DNA of 47,424 bases from Variovorax sp. KK3. GTDB lineage: Bacteria; Pseudomonadota; Gammaproteobacteria; Burkholderiales; Burkholderiaceae_C. Location of the stretch: NCBI RefSeq assembly GCF_001984055.1, contig NZ_LYVO01000056.1, positions 1 through 47,424 of the forward strand, written 5' to 3'. Positions 7,730 to 16,679 of this stretch are shown here, piece by piece. Both the position numbers and the translations under genes were made by a program. The notes below the pieces were generated by a model. It ran no database searches, was not told the origin of the DNA, and saw only the letters and a list, made by a program, of their open reading frames with translations. Each line of letters begins with the position of its first letter. Positions within the stretch are counted from its first letter, which is position 1.

Positions 7730-9520
7730 TTATCGAGTCTCCGCGCCTTCGACCAGAAAGCGCACGCGCCGCACGCCCTGCCATTCGTCGGCATCGAGGC
7801 GAAAGGCGATCAGCACGCGCGGCGGCAGCGGCTCGGTGTGGCCGAACCAGATGCCGTCCACCGGCTTGCCCTGGTGCTTGAGTTTGAGCGACAGGTGCTT
7901 TTCACCCACCAGCCGTTGCGACACCACTTCGACCTCCTCGCTGAAGGTGGGCGGCGCGAAACCCTGGCCCCACACCTCGCGGTGCAGCGTGTCGACCAGC
8001 TCGACGCGCAGGTACTCGGGCGCCAGCGGGCCGTCGGTGTCGAGCCGGCGGGTGAGCGAGGCGGCATCGAGCCACTCGGCCGCGACCTGGGCCAGTGCGC
8101 GCTCGAAGGTTTGGGACTGTTCCCTGGCGACCGTGCAGCCGGCCGCCATCGCATGGCCGCCGAAGCGCAGCAGCACGCCGGGGTGCCGCTTGGCCACCAG
8201 GTCCAGCGCATCGCGCAGGTGAAAGCCCGGAATGGAGCGGCCCGAGCCCTTGAGCTCGTGCTCCTTGCCGGGCGCGCCGCTGGCGGCGAAGACGAAAGTC
8301 GGGCGGTGGTAGCGGTCCTTGATGCGCGAGGCCACGATGCCGACCACGCCTTCGTGGAAGTCCGGGTCGAACACGCTGATGGCGGCGGGCACGCCCTCGC
8401 TGCCGTCGCCGGGGGCATCGAACAGCGACTCGGCCAGCAGCAGTGCCTGCTCGCGCATGCCGCCTTCGATGTCGCGTCGCTCGCGGTTGATGCCGTCGAG
8501 CAGGCGCGCGAGTTCTTCGGCACGTGCGCTGTCGTCGGTGAGCAGGCATTCGATGCCCAATGTCATGTCGGCCAGGCGCCCGGCGGCGTTGATGCGCGGC
8601 CCCAGCGCGAAGCCGAAGTCGAAGGTGGTAGCGGCCAGCGCGTTGCGGCCAGCGGCCTTGAACAGCGCGGACAGGCCCACGGGCATGGCACCGGCGCGGA
8701 TGCGGCGCAGGCCCTGCGCGACCAGGCGGCGGTTGTTGGCGTCGAGCTTGACGACGTCGGCCACGGTGCCGAGGGCGACCAGGGGGAGCAGAACGTCCAG
8801 TTTTGGTTGTCGCTTGCTGGCCGCCAGGTGGGCCGCTTCATTTGAGGATTGATCGCCCGGAAGCGACCCGGCGGCAGGCGGGGCGTCGAACACCCCGCGC
8901 GTGCGAAGCTCCGAGCGCAGCGCGAGCAGCACGTAGAACATCACCCCCACACCTGCGATGCACTTGCTGCCGAAGCCGCATTCAGGCTGATTGGGGTTCA
9001 CCAGCACGTCGGCCGCCGGCAGCGCCGGGCCGGGCAGGTGGTGGTCCGTTACCAGCACCGCCAGGCCGCGTGCCTTGGCGGCGGCCACGCCCTCGACGCT
9101 GGCGATGCCGTTGTCCACCGTGATCAGCATGTCGGCGCCGCTGGCGGCCACGCGCTCGGCGATCGGCGGCGTCAGGCCGTAGCCGTCGACCACGCGATCG
9201 GGCACCAGGTAGCTCACGTGCTCGGCGCCCAGCAGGCGCAGCCCGCGCACGGCCACGGCGCATGCGGTGGCGCCGTCGCAGTCGTAGTCGGCCACGATGC
9301 ACAGGCGCTTGTGGTCGCGTATCGCATCGGCCAGCAGCACGGCGGCCTCGCGCACGCCGCGCAGGCCGTCGGGCGCCAGCAGCCGCGCCAGACCGTCGTC
9401 AAGCTCGTCGCGGTTCTGCACGCCGCGTGCGGCATAAAGGCGCGCCAGCAGCGGGTGGATGCCGGCCTGCTCCAGCGCCCAGGCGCTGCGCGGCGGAATG
9501 GCGCGGGCGACGATCTTCAT
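7730..9520 (-). CDS. recJ: Single-stranded-DNA-specific exonuclease RecJ
   Basis: RecJ degrades single-stranded DNA 5'-3' in recombination and mismatch repair. This 596-residue protein has the DHH-family motifs: IVADYDCDG near residue 80, ITVDNG near 135, VTDHH near 160 and, further on, GPRINAAGRLADM. The DHHA1 motif GGHAMAAGCTV and the C-terminal OB-like region are also present. The frame runs open far upstream to 10255, but that part is the shadow of the neighbouring gene. The ATG at 9520 overlaps that gene's TGA and gives the family N-terminus MKIVARAIP. Residues about 213-240 form an insertion rich in codons rare for this genome (see findings). Confidence 0.95.
   Translation of the reverse strand: MKIVARAIPPRSAWALEQAGIHPLLARLYAARGVQNRDELDDGLARLLAPDGLRGVREAAVLLADAIRDHKRLCIVADYDCDGATACAVAVRGLRLLGAEHVSYLVPDRVVDGYGLTPPIAERVAASGADMLITVDNGIASVEGVAAAKARGLAVLVTDHHLPGPALPAADVLVNPNQPECGFGSKCIAGVGVMFYVLLALRSELRTRGVFDAPPAAGSLPGDQSSNEAAHLAASKRQPKLDVLLPLVALGTVADVVKLDANNRRLVAQGLRRIRAGAMPVGLSALFKAAGRNALAATTFDFGFALGPRINAAGRLADMTLGIECLLTDDSARAEELARLLDGINRERRDIEGGMREQALLLAESLFDAPGDGSEGVPAAISVFDPDFHEGVVGIVASRIKDRYHRPTFVFAASGAPGKEHELKGSGRSIPGFHLRDALDLVAKRHPGVLLRFGGHAMAAGCTVAREQSQTFERALAQVAAEWLDAASLTRRLDTDGPLAPEYLRVELVDTLHREVWGQGFAPPTFSEEVEVVSQRLVGEKHLSLKLKHQGKPVDGIWFGHTEPLPPRVLIAFRLDADEWQGVRRVRFLVEGAETR
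8809..8867. repeat. 59-bp inverted-repeat insert inside recJ
   Basis: GTCGCTT (8809-8815) and AAGCGAC (8861-8867) form short terminal inverted repeats. They bracket DNA with codons such as TCA, AAT, CAA and AAA that stand out from the surrounding GC-ending codons. The reading frame stays open, adding about 20 residues between two conserved RecJ blocks. Confidence 0.5.
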
Positions 9521-10482
9521 CAGAGCGCCTCCAGCACGGCCGGCGCATTCACGCGCTGCACCAGCGATCTGGCCCAGGCCGTGAAGCCGCGCGGCTGCAC
9601 GCCGAAGCGCCGCGCGCAGCGGTCGCCGCAGAGCGTGAGCGTCACCTGCGCGCCCGCGTGGTACGACGCCAGCAGTTCGGCGACCGCGCCCGCGTCGAGT
9701 GCGGCCCAGGCCTGCGCCCAGGCGGGGCCGTCGTCGCGCAAGGCGGCCTCGCGAAGCCCATCGGCCACGGTGGGGCCTGCCTCCTGCGCCGAAGCGCCCG
9801 CGGCCAGGCGGCCCGTGCCGCTGAGCCAGAAGGAATTGATGGGCGGCACGCCGCGCGCGGTGCGCTCGTCGTTCACCCGTTCGGTGTAGAGCAGCATCTG
9901 CATCTCGTTCTGCAGCCGGCGCAAGGGCCGCGCGGCGTCGGTGAGGGGCGACCATTGGGCGATCGGATGGCCGATCGCGCGGTCGAGCGAGGCGGTGGCG
10001 AGCCCGTCGAACAGCGCGCCCTGCGCCAGCCAACGTCCCGGCACCGAGGACGCATGCAGCGCGATCCCGTCTTCCTCGAAATAAGGCTTGGCGATGGCGA
10101 GCAGCGCATCCGACTCGGCCGTGTCGATGCCGATCGCGCCCGGGTCGCCGAGCACCACGTCGTCGATGCCCACCTGCCAGTGGCACAGGGTGGCGATCCC
10201 CCAGCCGACGGCCGTGCCGTCGAGGCCGGCGCGTCGTGCTTCCATCGCGGCCCACGGGATCTGCCCGTCGCCGGCGGCGATACCCAGGGCCGCGGCCAGG
10301 GCGCGTTCATGGGGCGGGGACAGGGTGCCGTCGTCCTGCATGTCTTCGCCGACTTGTGCCAGTCGCGAAAGCAGGCTTTCGAGTTTGGGCAGGCGCAGCG
10401 ATTTCATCGCCTCGCGGCAAGCCGGCGTGCCACGGCCGGCAAAGGGAATCAACAGGTGGGACGGAGAGGGCGGCACAGGCAT
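9520..10482 (-). CDS. RpfE-type / predicted phosphoglycerate-mutase-like protein
   Basis: This 320-residue protein matches, by N-terminus and context, the family found next to recJ in many beta- and gammaproteobacteria. It is called RpfE in Xanthomonas and is often labelled as a predicted alkaline-phosphatase-superfamily phosphoglycerate mutase. Recognisable stretches are LLIPFAGRGTPACREAM at the start and PPINSFWLSGTGRL mid-protein. The ATG at 10482 is chosen because the family N-terminus MPVPPSPSHLLIPFAG starts there. The frame extends further up but through intergenic repeat sequence. Its TGA shares a base with the recJ ATG. The molecular activity is not established. Confidence 0.75.
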   Translation of the reverse strand: MPVPPSPSHLLIPFAGRGTPACREAMKSLRLPKLESLLSRLAQVGEDMQDDGTLSPPHERALAAALGIAAGDGQIPWAAMEARRAGLDGTAVGWGIATLCHWQVGIDDVVLGDPGAIGIDTAESDALLAIAKPYFEEDGIALHASSVPGRWLAQGALFDGLATASLDRAIGHPIAQWSPLTDAARPLRRLQNEMQMLLYTERVNDERTARGVPPINSFWLSGTGRLAAGASAQEAGPTVADGLREAALRDDGPAWAQAWAALDAGAVAELLASYHAGAQVTLTLCGDRCARRFGVQPRGFTAWARSLVQRVNAPAVLEAL

Positions 10483-10545
10483 GGGCCTATTGTCCGGGAT
10501 GCCACAATCCCCGGCATGCAGGACCCCCACGCCCATCACTTCGCG

Positions 10546-10600
10546 CATCCGCTGACCCCCGAGGGGAAGCAGGCCCCCCACGGGGCGGCCCGGCGGGAGG
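10546..10600. repeat. GC-rich palindromic intergenic repeat
   Basis: The stretch between the divergent RpfE-type gene and lolC contains nested palindromes (CCCCGAGGGG, then CCCCCCACGGGGCGGCC) ending just before the lolC start. It resembles small dispersed GC-rich repeats I associate with Comamonadaceae intergenic regions. Copy number cannot be judged from one window. Confidence 0.4.
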
Positions 10601-10604
10601 CCTG

Positions 10605-11861
10605 ATGCGATTCCCCTATGAACTGCAGCTGGGCTGGCGCTACACGCGCGCAGGCCGGGCGACGCGGCGCAACGGCTTCATCAACTTCATCTCCGGCGTC
10701 TCGATGCTCGGCATCGCGCTGGGCGTGGCGGCGCTCATCATCGTGCTGTCGGTCATGAACGGCTTCCAGAAAGAAGTCACCGACCGCATGCTCGCCGTGA
10801 TCTCGCACATCGAGATCCTGTCGCGCGACGGCCAGGCGCTGGGCGACATCGACGCCATCGCGGCGGCCGCGCGCAAGAACCCCAACGTGATCGGCGTCGC
10901 CCCCTTCATCGCCGCGCAGGCGCTCGTCGCGCGCGGCGAGGACATGAAGGGCACGCTGGTGCGCGGCATCGAGCCCTCGCTGGAGCCGCAGGTCACCGAT
11001 ATCTCCACGACCGCTCAGAAGGGCGCGCTCGAGAAGCTCGTGCCCGGCGAATTCGGCATCGTGCTGGGCGTGGAGCTGGCGCGCTCGCTCTTCGTGCGGC
11101 CGGGCGACCAGGTCACGCTGATCGCGCCGGGCGGCCAGGTCACGCCGGCCGGCGTGGTGCCGCGGCTCAAGCAGTTCACCGTGGTCGGCACCTTCGATTC
11201 GGGCCACTACGAGTACGACTCCGCGCTGGCCATGATCCACGAGCAGGACGCGGCACGCGTGTTCCGCCTCGAAGGCCCGAGCGGCCTGCGCATCAAGCTC
11301 AAGGACCTGCACCAGGCGCGCGAGGTGGCCGAGGAACTGGCCGTCACGCTGCCGGGCTCGTTCCTGATCCGCGACTGGACGCGCCAGAACCGCACCTGGT
11401 TCGCGGCCGTGCAGGTCGAGAAACGCATGATGTTCATCATCCTCACGCTGATCGTGGCGGTCGCTGCCTTCAACCTGGTGTCCACGCTGGTGATGACGGT
11501 GACCGACAAGCGCGCCGACATCGCGATCCTGCGCACCCTGGGTTCGAGTCCCAAGAGCATCATGGGCATCTTCGTGGTGCAGGGCGCGATGGTGGGCGTC
11601 ATTGGCACGCTCGGCGGGCTGCTGCTGGGGCTGGGCATCGCCTACAACATCGACGTGATCGTGCCGGCGCTCGAGCGGCTCTTCAATGCGCGCTTCCTGC
11701 CGCAGGACATCTACCTCATCAGCCGCATGCCGAGCGATCCGCAGCAGGGCGACATCGTGCCGATCACGCTGATTTCGCTGGCGCTGTCTTTCGTGGCCAC
11801 GCTGTATCCGAGCTGGCGCGCGAGCCGCGTGAACCCGGCGGAGGCGCTGCGTTATGAATAG
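10605..11861 (+). CDS. lolC: Lipoprotein-releasing ABC permease LolC/E
   Basis: This 418-residue inner-membrane protein forms the membrane part of the Lol system, which extracts lipoproteins for transfer to the LolA chaperone. The first membrane segment follows the family signature FINFISGVSMLGIALGVAAL and is followed by VLSVMNGFQKEV. A large periplasmic domain spans about residues 50-265. Three C-terminal membrane segments of FtsX type follow (FIILTLIVAVAAFNLVSTLV and onward, ending YPSWRASRVNPAEALRYE). The ATG at 10605 gives the expected N-terminus MRFPYELQLGWRY. The stop overlaps the lolD start by 8 bases. No lolE is seen nearby, so this single gene may serve both roles. Confidence 0.93.
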   Translation: MRFPYELQLGWRYTRAGRATRRNGFINFISGVSMLGIALGVAALIIVLSVMNGFQKEVTDRMLAVISHIEILSRDGQALGDIDAIAAAARKNPNVIGVAPFIAAQALVARGEDMKGTLVRGIEPSLEPQVTDISTTAQKGALEKLVPGEFGIVLGVELARSLFVRPGDQVTLIAPGGQVTPAGVVPRLKQFTVVGTFDSGHYEYDSALAMIHEQDAARVFRLEGPSGLRIKLKDLHQAREVAEELAVTLPGSFLIRDWTRQNRTWFAAVQVEKRMMFIILTLIVAVAAFNLVSTLVMTVTDKRADIAILRTLGSSPKSIMGIFVVQGAMVGVIGTLGGLLLGLGIAYNIDVIVPALERLFNARFLPQDIYLISRMPSDPQQGDIVPITLISLALSFVATLYPSWRASRVNPAEALRYE

Positions 11862-12591
11862 CACCGTGTTACCGGTCGACGCGGCGGCCCAGCCAGCCGA
11901 CAGAGCAGTCCCTCAGGCCAACGGCGTGGTGCTGAAGGTCAGGGGCCTGACCAAGCGCTTCCACGAAGGCCGCATCGACCTGACCATCCTGCACGGCGTC
12001 GACCTCGACGTGCGCGCCGGCGAAACGCTGGCCATCGTCGGCGCCTCGGGCTCGGGCAAGAGCACGCTGCTGCACCTGATGGGCGGCCTGGATGCGCCCA
12101 CGGGTGGCAGCGTCGAACTGCACGGCAAGAACATCGCCCATTCCGACCCCGCCGAGCAGGGCCGGCTGCGCAATGCGCACCTGGGCTTCGTCTACCAGTT
12201 TCATCACCTGCTGCCGGAATTCAGCGCGCTCGACAACGTCGCCATGCCGCTCAAGATCCGCCGCATGCCGCCGCAGCAGGCCGCCGAGGCCGCCGCACAC
12301 ATGCTGGCATCGGTGGGGCTGGCCGAGCGCGTGCACCATCGTCCGGCCGAACTGTCCGGTGGCGAGCGGCAGCGCGTCGCCATTGCGCGGGCCCTGGTCA
12401 CGCAGCCCGACTGCGTGCTGGCCGACGAGCCCACCGGCAACCTCGACCGCGGCACCGCCGACGGCGTGTTCGCGCTGATGCTCAAGCTCGCGCACGAGCG
12501 TCGCACCGCCTTCGTGGTGGTCACGCACGACGACGGGCTGGCCAAGCGTTGCGACCGCGTGCTGCGCCTGGCCGCCGGGCGGCTGGGCTGA
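11854..12591 (+). CDS. lolD: Lipoprotein-releasing ABC ATPase LolD
   Basis: This 245-residue ATPase powers the LolCD(E) complex at the cytoplasmic face. It has Walker A GASGSGKST near residue 63, the Q-loop FVYQFHHLLPEFSA characteristic of LolD, the signature LSGGERQRVAIARAL, Walker B CVLADEPTGNLD and the H-switch VVVTHD. The N-terminal ~24 residues (Ala/Pro-rich) are an extra tail compared with typical LolD. The ATG lies inside the last codons of lolC, which implies coupled translation. Confidence 0.95.
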   Translation: MNSTVLPVDAAAQPADRAVPQANGVVLKVRGLTKRFHEGRIDLTILHGVDLDVRAGETLAIVGASGSGKSTLLHLMGGLDAPTGGSVELHGKNIAHSDPAEQGRLRNAHLGFVYQFHHLLPEFSALDNVAMPLKIRRMPPQQAAEAAAHMLASVGLAERVHHRPAELSGGERQRVAIARALVTQPDCVLADEPTGNLDRGTADGVFALMLKLAHERRTAFVVVTHDDGLAKRCDRVLRLAAGRLG

Positions 12592-12640
12592 GGCGAGGCT
12601 GGCTGGCAGCGACGACCAAGAAGGACCGAAGACCGGACGC

Positions 12641-15463
12641 ATGCGCACCATCAAGCTGCAACGGCGCTTGTTGCTGATCGTCACGGCCGCGATCCTGCCG
12701 CTCGCGATCGTCTGCGGCCTCGCGCTCGATGCGCTGCTGCACGCCCAGCGCGTGCAGACCCAGGCGTCCATCCTGGGCGTGGCCCGGGCGGTGGCCACCA
12801 CGGTCGACAGCGAACTGCGCATGACCGTCGCCGCCCTGCAAGCGCTGTCGCTCACCGAGCCCCTGGGCGCGACCACGCCGGAGGGCCTGGCCGAAGCCTA
12901 CGAGCTCGCGGCTGCGGTGCGCGTCTCGCACCCGGAATGGCGCGACCTGCTGCTGGCTGCCGCGGACGGCACCATCCGCTTCAGCACCGAGCGCGGGCTC
13001 GACCTGGGTGACGCCAAAGTGATCGAGGCTGCGAGCCTGGCCGAGACGGTGCAGGCGCGCGAGCCCGTCATCGGCCCGATGACGCCCGGCCCGAACGGTC
13101 GCATGGCTTTTCCGGTGCGCGTGCCGATCCTGCGCGACGGCGAGGTGCGGCACGTGCTGACCGCGGCCGTCGATCCCGAAGCCATCACGGCCGTGCTGCA
13201 GCGGCAAAGCGTGCCGCAGGGCTGGACCGTCTCGGTGTTCGACGGCCGTCAGCGCCGCGTCGCACGCAACGTGGACGACGACCGCCTGCGCGGCACCTTG
13301 CCGAGCCAGACCCTGCTCAATTTGTTGACGAAGCTGGGCCCGCGGCGCGAAGGCGTGGGCGCCACCACCAACGTGGAGGGCGTGCGCTCGCAGACAGCCA
13401 TCGCGCGCATGGACGCGGCGCCGTGGATGGTCGTGGTCGGCGCCTCGGTCGCTTCGTCAGAAGCCGCATCGCGCCGCCTGTTCCTCGCCTATGGCGGCGG
13501 CCTGCTGATCTCGCTGCTGTTCGGCGGGCTGGCCGCCTGGTGGATCTCGCGCGGCGTGACGCGGCCCATGGCGCTGCTGCGCGCCCAGGCCGACGCCATG
13601 GGGCGCGGCGACACCCTGCCGGCGCAGAAGTCGGGCGTGACCGAAGTGGATGCGGTCGCCGAGGCGTTGGCCACCGCGTCCGAGCAGCGGCGCCGCAGCG
13701 AGGCCGAGCGCCAGGAATTGCTGGAGGCCGAACGCCTGGCGCATGCAACCGCGCAGGCGGCGCAGCAGCGGCTGGCCCGCCTTGGCGATGCCAGCACCGC
13801 CCTGTCTCAGTCGCTCGAGGAGTCATCGACGCTGGCGGCCATCGCCCAGGTGATCGTGCCCGCCATCGCCGACCTGTGCCGCATCGACCTGCTCGACGAG
13901 AACGGCGTGCTGCAGCGCAAGCTCACGCACCATTCCGACCCCGCGCGCAGCGCCTTCATCGCGCAGATGGTGAGCAACCGCACGGCGCCCAGCGACGCGC
14001 CGGGCTCCTTTCCCTACGCGATTTCGAGCGGAAAGGTCTTCCTGCTCAACCTCGACGATGTCGAGACCGTCGCCGGCCTCAACCCCGAGCTGCAGGAATT
14101 CGCGCGCGTACTCGGCCTGACGGCGGGCTGCATCGTGCCGCTGGTCGCCCGCGGCCGCACCATCGGCGTGATGGCGGTGCTGCAGGCCGAGTCGCAGCGC
14201 CGCTTCAGCGCCGAGGACGGTGCGTTGATCGTCGAGCTGGCGCAGCGCGTCGCATTGGCGCTCGACAACGTCCGGCTGCTGCAGGAAGCGCGCAGCGCCC
14301 AGCAACTGGCCGAGCAGGCCAACCAGTCCAAGGACGAGTTCCTCGCGATGCTCGGGCACGAGCTGCGCAACCCGCTCGCGCCGATCTCGCTGGCGCTGCA
14401 GCTCATCGCGCGGCGCGACCCGCAGGCCTTCGCGCGCGAGCGCCAGATCATCGAGCGGCAGGTCAAGCACCTGTCGCGGCTGGTCGACGACCTGCTGGAT
14501 GTCTCCCGCATCGTCACCGGAAAGATCGCGCTGAAAGCCGAGCCGGTGGACCTGCGCGACGTGGTGGCCCGCGCCCTCGAGCTCACGCTGCCGGCGCTTC
14601 AGCAGCGCGAGCGCATGCCGGACGTGCAGATGCCCTCGACGCCGGTGCCGGTGCGCGGCGACCCGCTGCGCCTGGCGCAGATCGTCGGCAACCTGTTGAG
14701 CAACGCGGCCAAATTCACGACGCCCGAGGGTTCGATCCGCGTCGTGCTGACCACTTCCGATGCCGCGGCGGCTGCGCCGCAGGCGGTGCTTCGCGTGGAG
14801 GACGATGGCATCGGCATCACCCCCGAGCTGCTGCCGCGCGTGTTCGAGCGCTTCGTGCAGGGCGAGCAGGCATTGCACCGCGCAGCCGGCGGGCTGGGGC
14901 TGGGCTTGCCGATTGCGCAGAGCCTGGCGAAGTTGCACGGCGGCGGCATCACGGTGGACAGCGACGGGCCGGGGCAGGGCACGAGTTTCGAAGTGCGGCT
15001 GCCGCTGAACGTCGAAGCGCCGCATGAGCCCGCGAGCGCCGTGGCGCCTACCGCGGCCGTCGCCCAACCGCTTTCACTGCTGGTCGTGGACGACAACCGC
15101 GACGCCGCGGAGGGGCTGGCGAGCTGGCTGGAGCTGGAAGGACACACGGTGCGGGTGGCGCTGTCGGCCGAGCAAGCGCTGGACCTGTTGAGCGACAAGC
15201 CCTGCGATGGCGCGGTGATCGACATCGGCTTGCCGGGGATGAATGGCTACGAGCTGGCCACCCGATTGCGCAGTGACGAGGCCACGTGTCGAATGGCGTT
15301 GATCGCGCTCACCGGCTATGGCCGCGATGCGGATCGACAAAAAGCACTGGAGGCGGGCTTCGACGATCACTTCGCGAAGCCCGCGCAGGTGGAGATTCTT
15401 CTCGAACGTCTCACCGACGCATGCAGACAGCACCGAGTCGAGCGTCTTGGCACTGAACAGTGA
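12641..15463 (+). CDS. Hybrid sensor histidine kinase (extracytoplasmic sensor-HAMP-GAF-HisKA-HATPase-REC)
   Basis: This 940-residue membrane sensor has a first membrane segment at about 10-32 and an extracytoplasmic, probably dCACHE-type, domain at about 33-275. A second membrane segment near 284-303 leads into a HAMP-like linker (WWISRGVTRPMALL). A GAF-like domain covers about 390-545, followed by a short coiled coil and HisKA with the phospho-His in MLGHELRNPLAP. The HATPase domain (NLLSNAAKFT, DDGIGI, GLGLGLPI) and a C-terminal receiver (VVDDNRDAAEG, acceptor Asp in VIDIGLPGMNGYE) complete it. No output regulator lies next to it, so it probably feeds a separate phosphotransfer partner. 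The ligand is unknown. It starts 49 bases after lolD and may be independently transcribed. Confidence 0.88.
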   Translation: MRTIKLQRRLLLIVTAAILPLAIVCGLALDALLHAQRVQTQASILGVARAVATTVDSELRMTVAALQALSLTEPLGATTPEGLAEAYELAAAVRVSHPEWRDLLLAAADGTIRFSTERGLDLGDAKVIEAASLAETVQAREPVIGPMTPGPNGRMAFPVRVPILRDGEVRHVLTAAVDPEAITAVLQRQSVPQGWTVSVFDGRQRRVARNVDDDRLRGTLPSQTLLNLLTKLGPRREGVGATTNVEGVRSQTAIARMDAAPWMVVVGASVASSEAASRRLFLAYGGGLLISLLFGGLAAWWISRGVTRPMALLRAQADAMGRGDTLPAQKSGVTEVDAVAEALATASEQRRRSEAERQELLEAERLAHATAQAAQQRLARLGDASTALSQSLEESSTLAAIAQVIVPAIADLCRIDLLDENGVLQRKLTHHSDPARSAFIAQMVSNRTAPSDAPGSFPYAISSGKVFLLNLDDVETVAGLNPELQEFARVLGLTAGCIVPLVARGRTIGVMAVLQAESQRRFSAEDGALIVELAQRVALALDNVRLLQEARSAQQLAEQANQSKDEFLAMLGHELRNPLAPISLALQLIARRDPQAFARERQIIERQVKHLSRLVDDLLDVSRIVTGKIALKAEPVDLRDVVARALELTLPALQQRERMPDVQMPSTPVPVRGDPLRLAQIVGNLLSNAAKFTTPEGSIRVVLTTSDAAAAAPQAVLRVEDDGIGITPELLPRVFERFVQGEQALHRAAGGLGLGLPIAQSLAKLHGGGITVDSDGPGQGTSFEVRLPLNVEAPHEPASAVAPTAAVAQPLSLLVVDDNRDAAEGLASWLELEGHTVRVALSAEQALDLLSDKPCDGAVIDIGLPGMNGYELATRLRSDEATCRMALIALTGYGRDADRQKALEAGFDDHFAKPAQVEILLERLTDACRQHRVERLGTEQ

Positions 15464-15493
15464 TGCTAGCGCTCGGCCAAATTCCAAGCGGGA

Positions 15494-15512
15494 GGCATCA
15501 AAGAGTGATGCC
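15494..15512. other. Short hairpin at convergent gene ends
   Basis: GGCATCA (15494-15500) and TGATGCC (15506-15512) can pair across five bases at the 3' end of the AT-rich orphan gene. No T-run follows on either strand, so it is at best a weak terminator. Confidence 0.25.
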
Positions 15513-16430
15513 GTTCACTGCCTTGTTGATTTCATATTCGAACAGTCGTGGTGCCATCATTAGGTCTTCCTTGGAATGTTGAGTTCTGGCCAATTGCATC
15601 AATTCGTAGTAGCCTTTGAAAACGTCTTGCGTCGAAGCGAGAATCGCCGGCCAAAGGGTCGGGTCGATCGCTTGGTGTTTGCCCTCTGATTGAACTACGC
15701 TTGAAATGCAGAATTTTCTGAACATGTATTCGACATCTTCCGCCTCGCATTGAACTTCACTGGTGTCTGGGCCAGCAGGAAACCTGAGTTTCTCGTAGTC
15801 GTCGTTGAGGTTTTCCAGATGAATCTTTGATGCACCTTCGAAAAGCTGGGGAAATAAATTGCTATAAATTGTTTTTGTTTTTTGAAATAGTTTGTTATTG
15901 TGGTTTTTGTAGTTTTTGTGGATTTTCTGAGGTGTGTAAATTTTCTCTAGCGTTTGTTTTTCGGCGGTCGAGGTTCTCCGCGGAATCAGTTCTCGGAGAT
16001 CAGATTTTGCTTGTGCTTTCTTGAGTATGCGGTTTGTTTGACGGCTCGACTTCGCGCGCAAAGCTTTGTCGTGTATGCGTTGCTCCTGTTCGCGCTCGTG
16101 CTTCGCTCCAGATGCCACATAGTCCCATTTTTTGGTGATCTGGTTGTGCAAGCCATCCAGATATGAAAACGTAGGCGCGCGATCGATATTGTTTTGAGGA
16201 ACGCCCGAATCCGCTTTCAACACGTTACCTTCCTGCTTCAGTTCGGCCGAAGAAGTTGGCGAATCAGAAGATCGCGGTGACTCACGTGCAATCTTTGACG
16301 ACTGTGCCGGCTTTTGAGGAAGAGCCAGAGACAAAGGGCTTTTCCTATCGTTCGAGTTTGCATCGATTTTTGAAAGTGAATTGGGGGGCGATAGGTCTCG
16401 GTCGTACAACGGAATATTGCGGTTTATCAT
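15498..16430 (-). CDS. AT-rich orphan gene, unknown function
   Basis: This 310-residue protein is unlike its neighbours: it is AT-rich, uses codons such as AAA, AAT and TTT freely, and is rich in Lys, Asn and Ser. Residues 1-90 are Ser/Pro/Lys-rich and probably disordered. Residues 100-200 are very basic (KIHKNYKNHNNKLFQKTK). The last ~110 residues look globular with helices (DVEYMFRKFCISSVV, LWPAILASTQDVFKGYYEL). There is no signal peptide, membrane segment or family motif I recognise. The ATG at 16430 has no clear ribosome-binding site. A disordered N-terminus, AT-rich DNA and isolation are compatible with a secreted effector or a cargo gene, but nothing proves either. Confidence 0.6.
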   Translation of the reverse strand: MINRNIPLYDRDLSPPNSLSKIDANSNDRKSPLSLALPQKPAQSSKIARESPRSSDSPTSSAELKQEGNVLKADSGVPQNNIDRAPTFSYLDGLHNQITKKWDYVASGAKHEREQEQRIHDKALRAKSSRQTNRILKKAQAKSDLRELIPRRTSTAEKQTLEKIYTPQKIHKNYKNHNNKLFQKTKTIYSNLFPQLFEGASKIHLENLNDDYEKLRFPAGPDTSEVQCEAEDVEYMFRKFCISSVVQSEGKHQAIDPTLWPAILASTQDVFKGYYELMQLARTQHSKEDLMMAPRLFEYEINKAVNGITL

Positions 16431-16679
16431 GACGAATGGGTATCTGAAGTTTTTTAACGGCGACGATGGCTAATCAACATGATCGTAGTGCCACGATAAT
16501 GTCAATTTTCCAGTGCTCGGACGTCGCGATTGAAATGTGCGTCACCACATCAACGTAGATTTGAATCTGCGCTGTTGCTTTGCACGAAGCTATGTGGCCA
16601 GGCTCGATCCGCAAGTTCCAGCAATCTTTGAAATAGTCAAAATGTTGACAATGCTTCAGCGTCACGGCGCTGATTCAAG
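16431..16679. other. AT-rich gap with possible promoter
   Basis: No gene is visible in these 249 bases. On the minus strand a perfect TTGACA (16505-16500) lies upstream of the orphan gene, but the best -10 partners at 17-18 bases (such as CATGTT) are poor. The composition matches the AT-rich orphan and returns to the genome norm at the regulator's 3' end. Confidence 0.35.

Noticed and set aside
9521..10255. Upstream extension of the recJ frame
   Set aside because: It is antisense-frame shadow of the RpfE-type gene; the ATG at 9520 gives the family N-terminus.
16585..16608. PIP/Hrp-box-like ATCG-N16-TTCG (minus strand) upstream of the AT-rich orphan
   Set aside because: The first half has a mismatch and no type III secretion genes are in the window.
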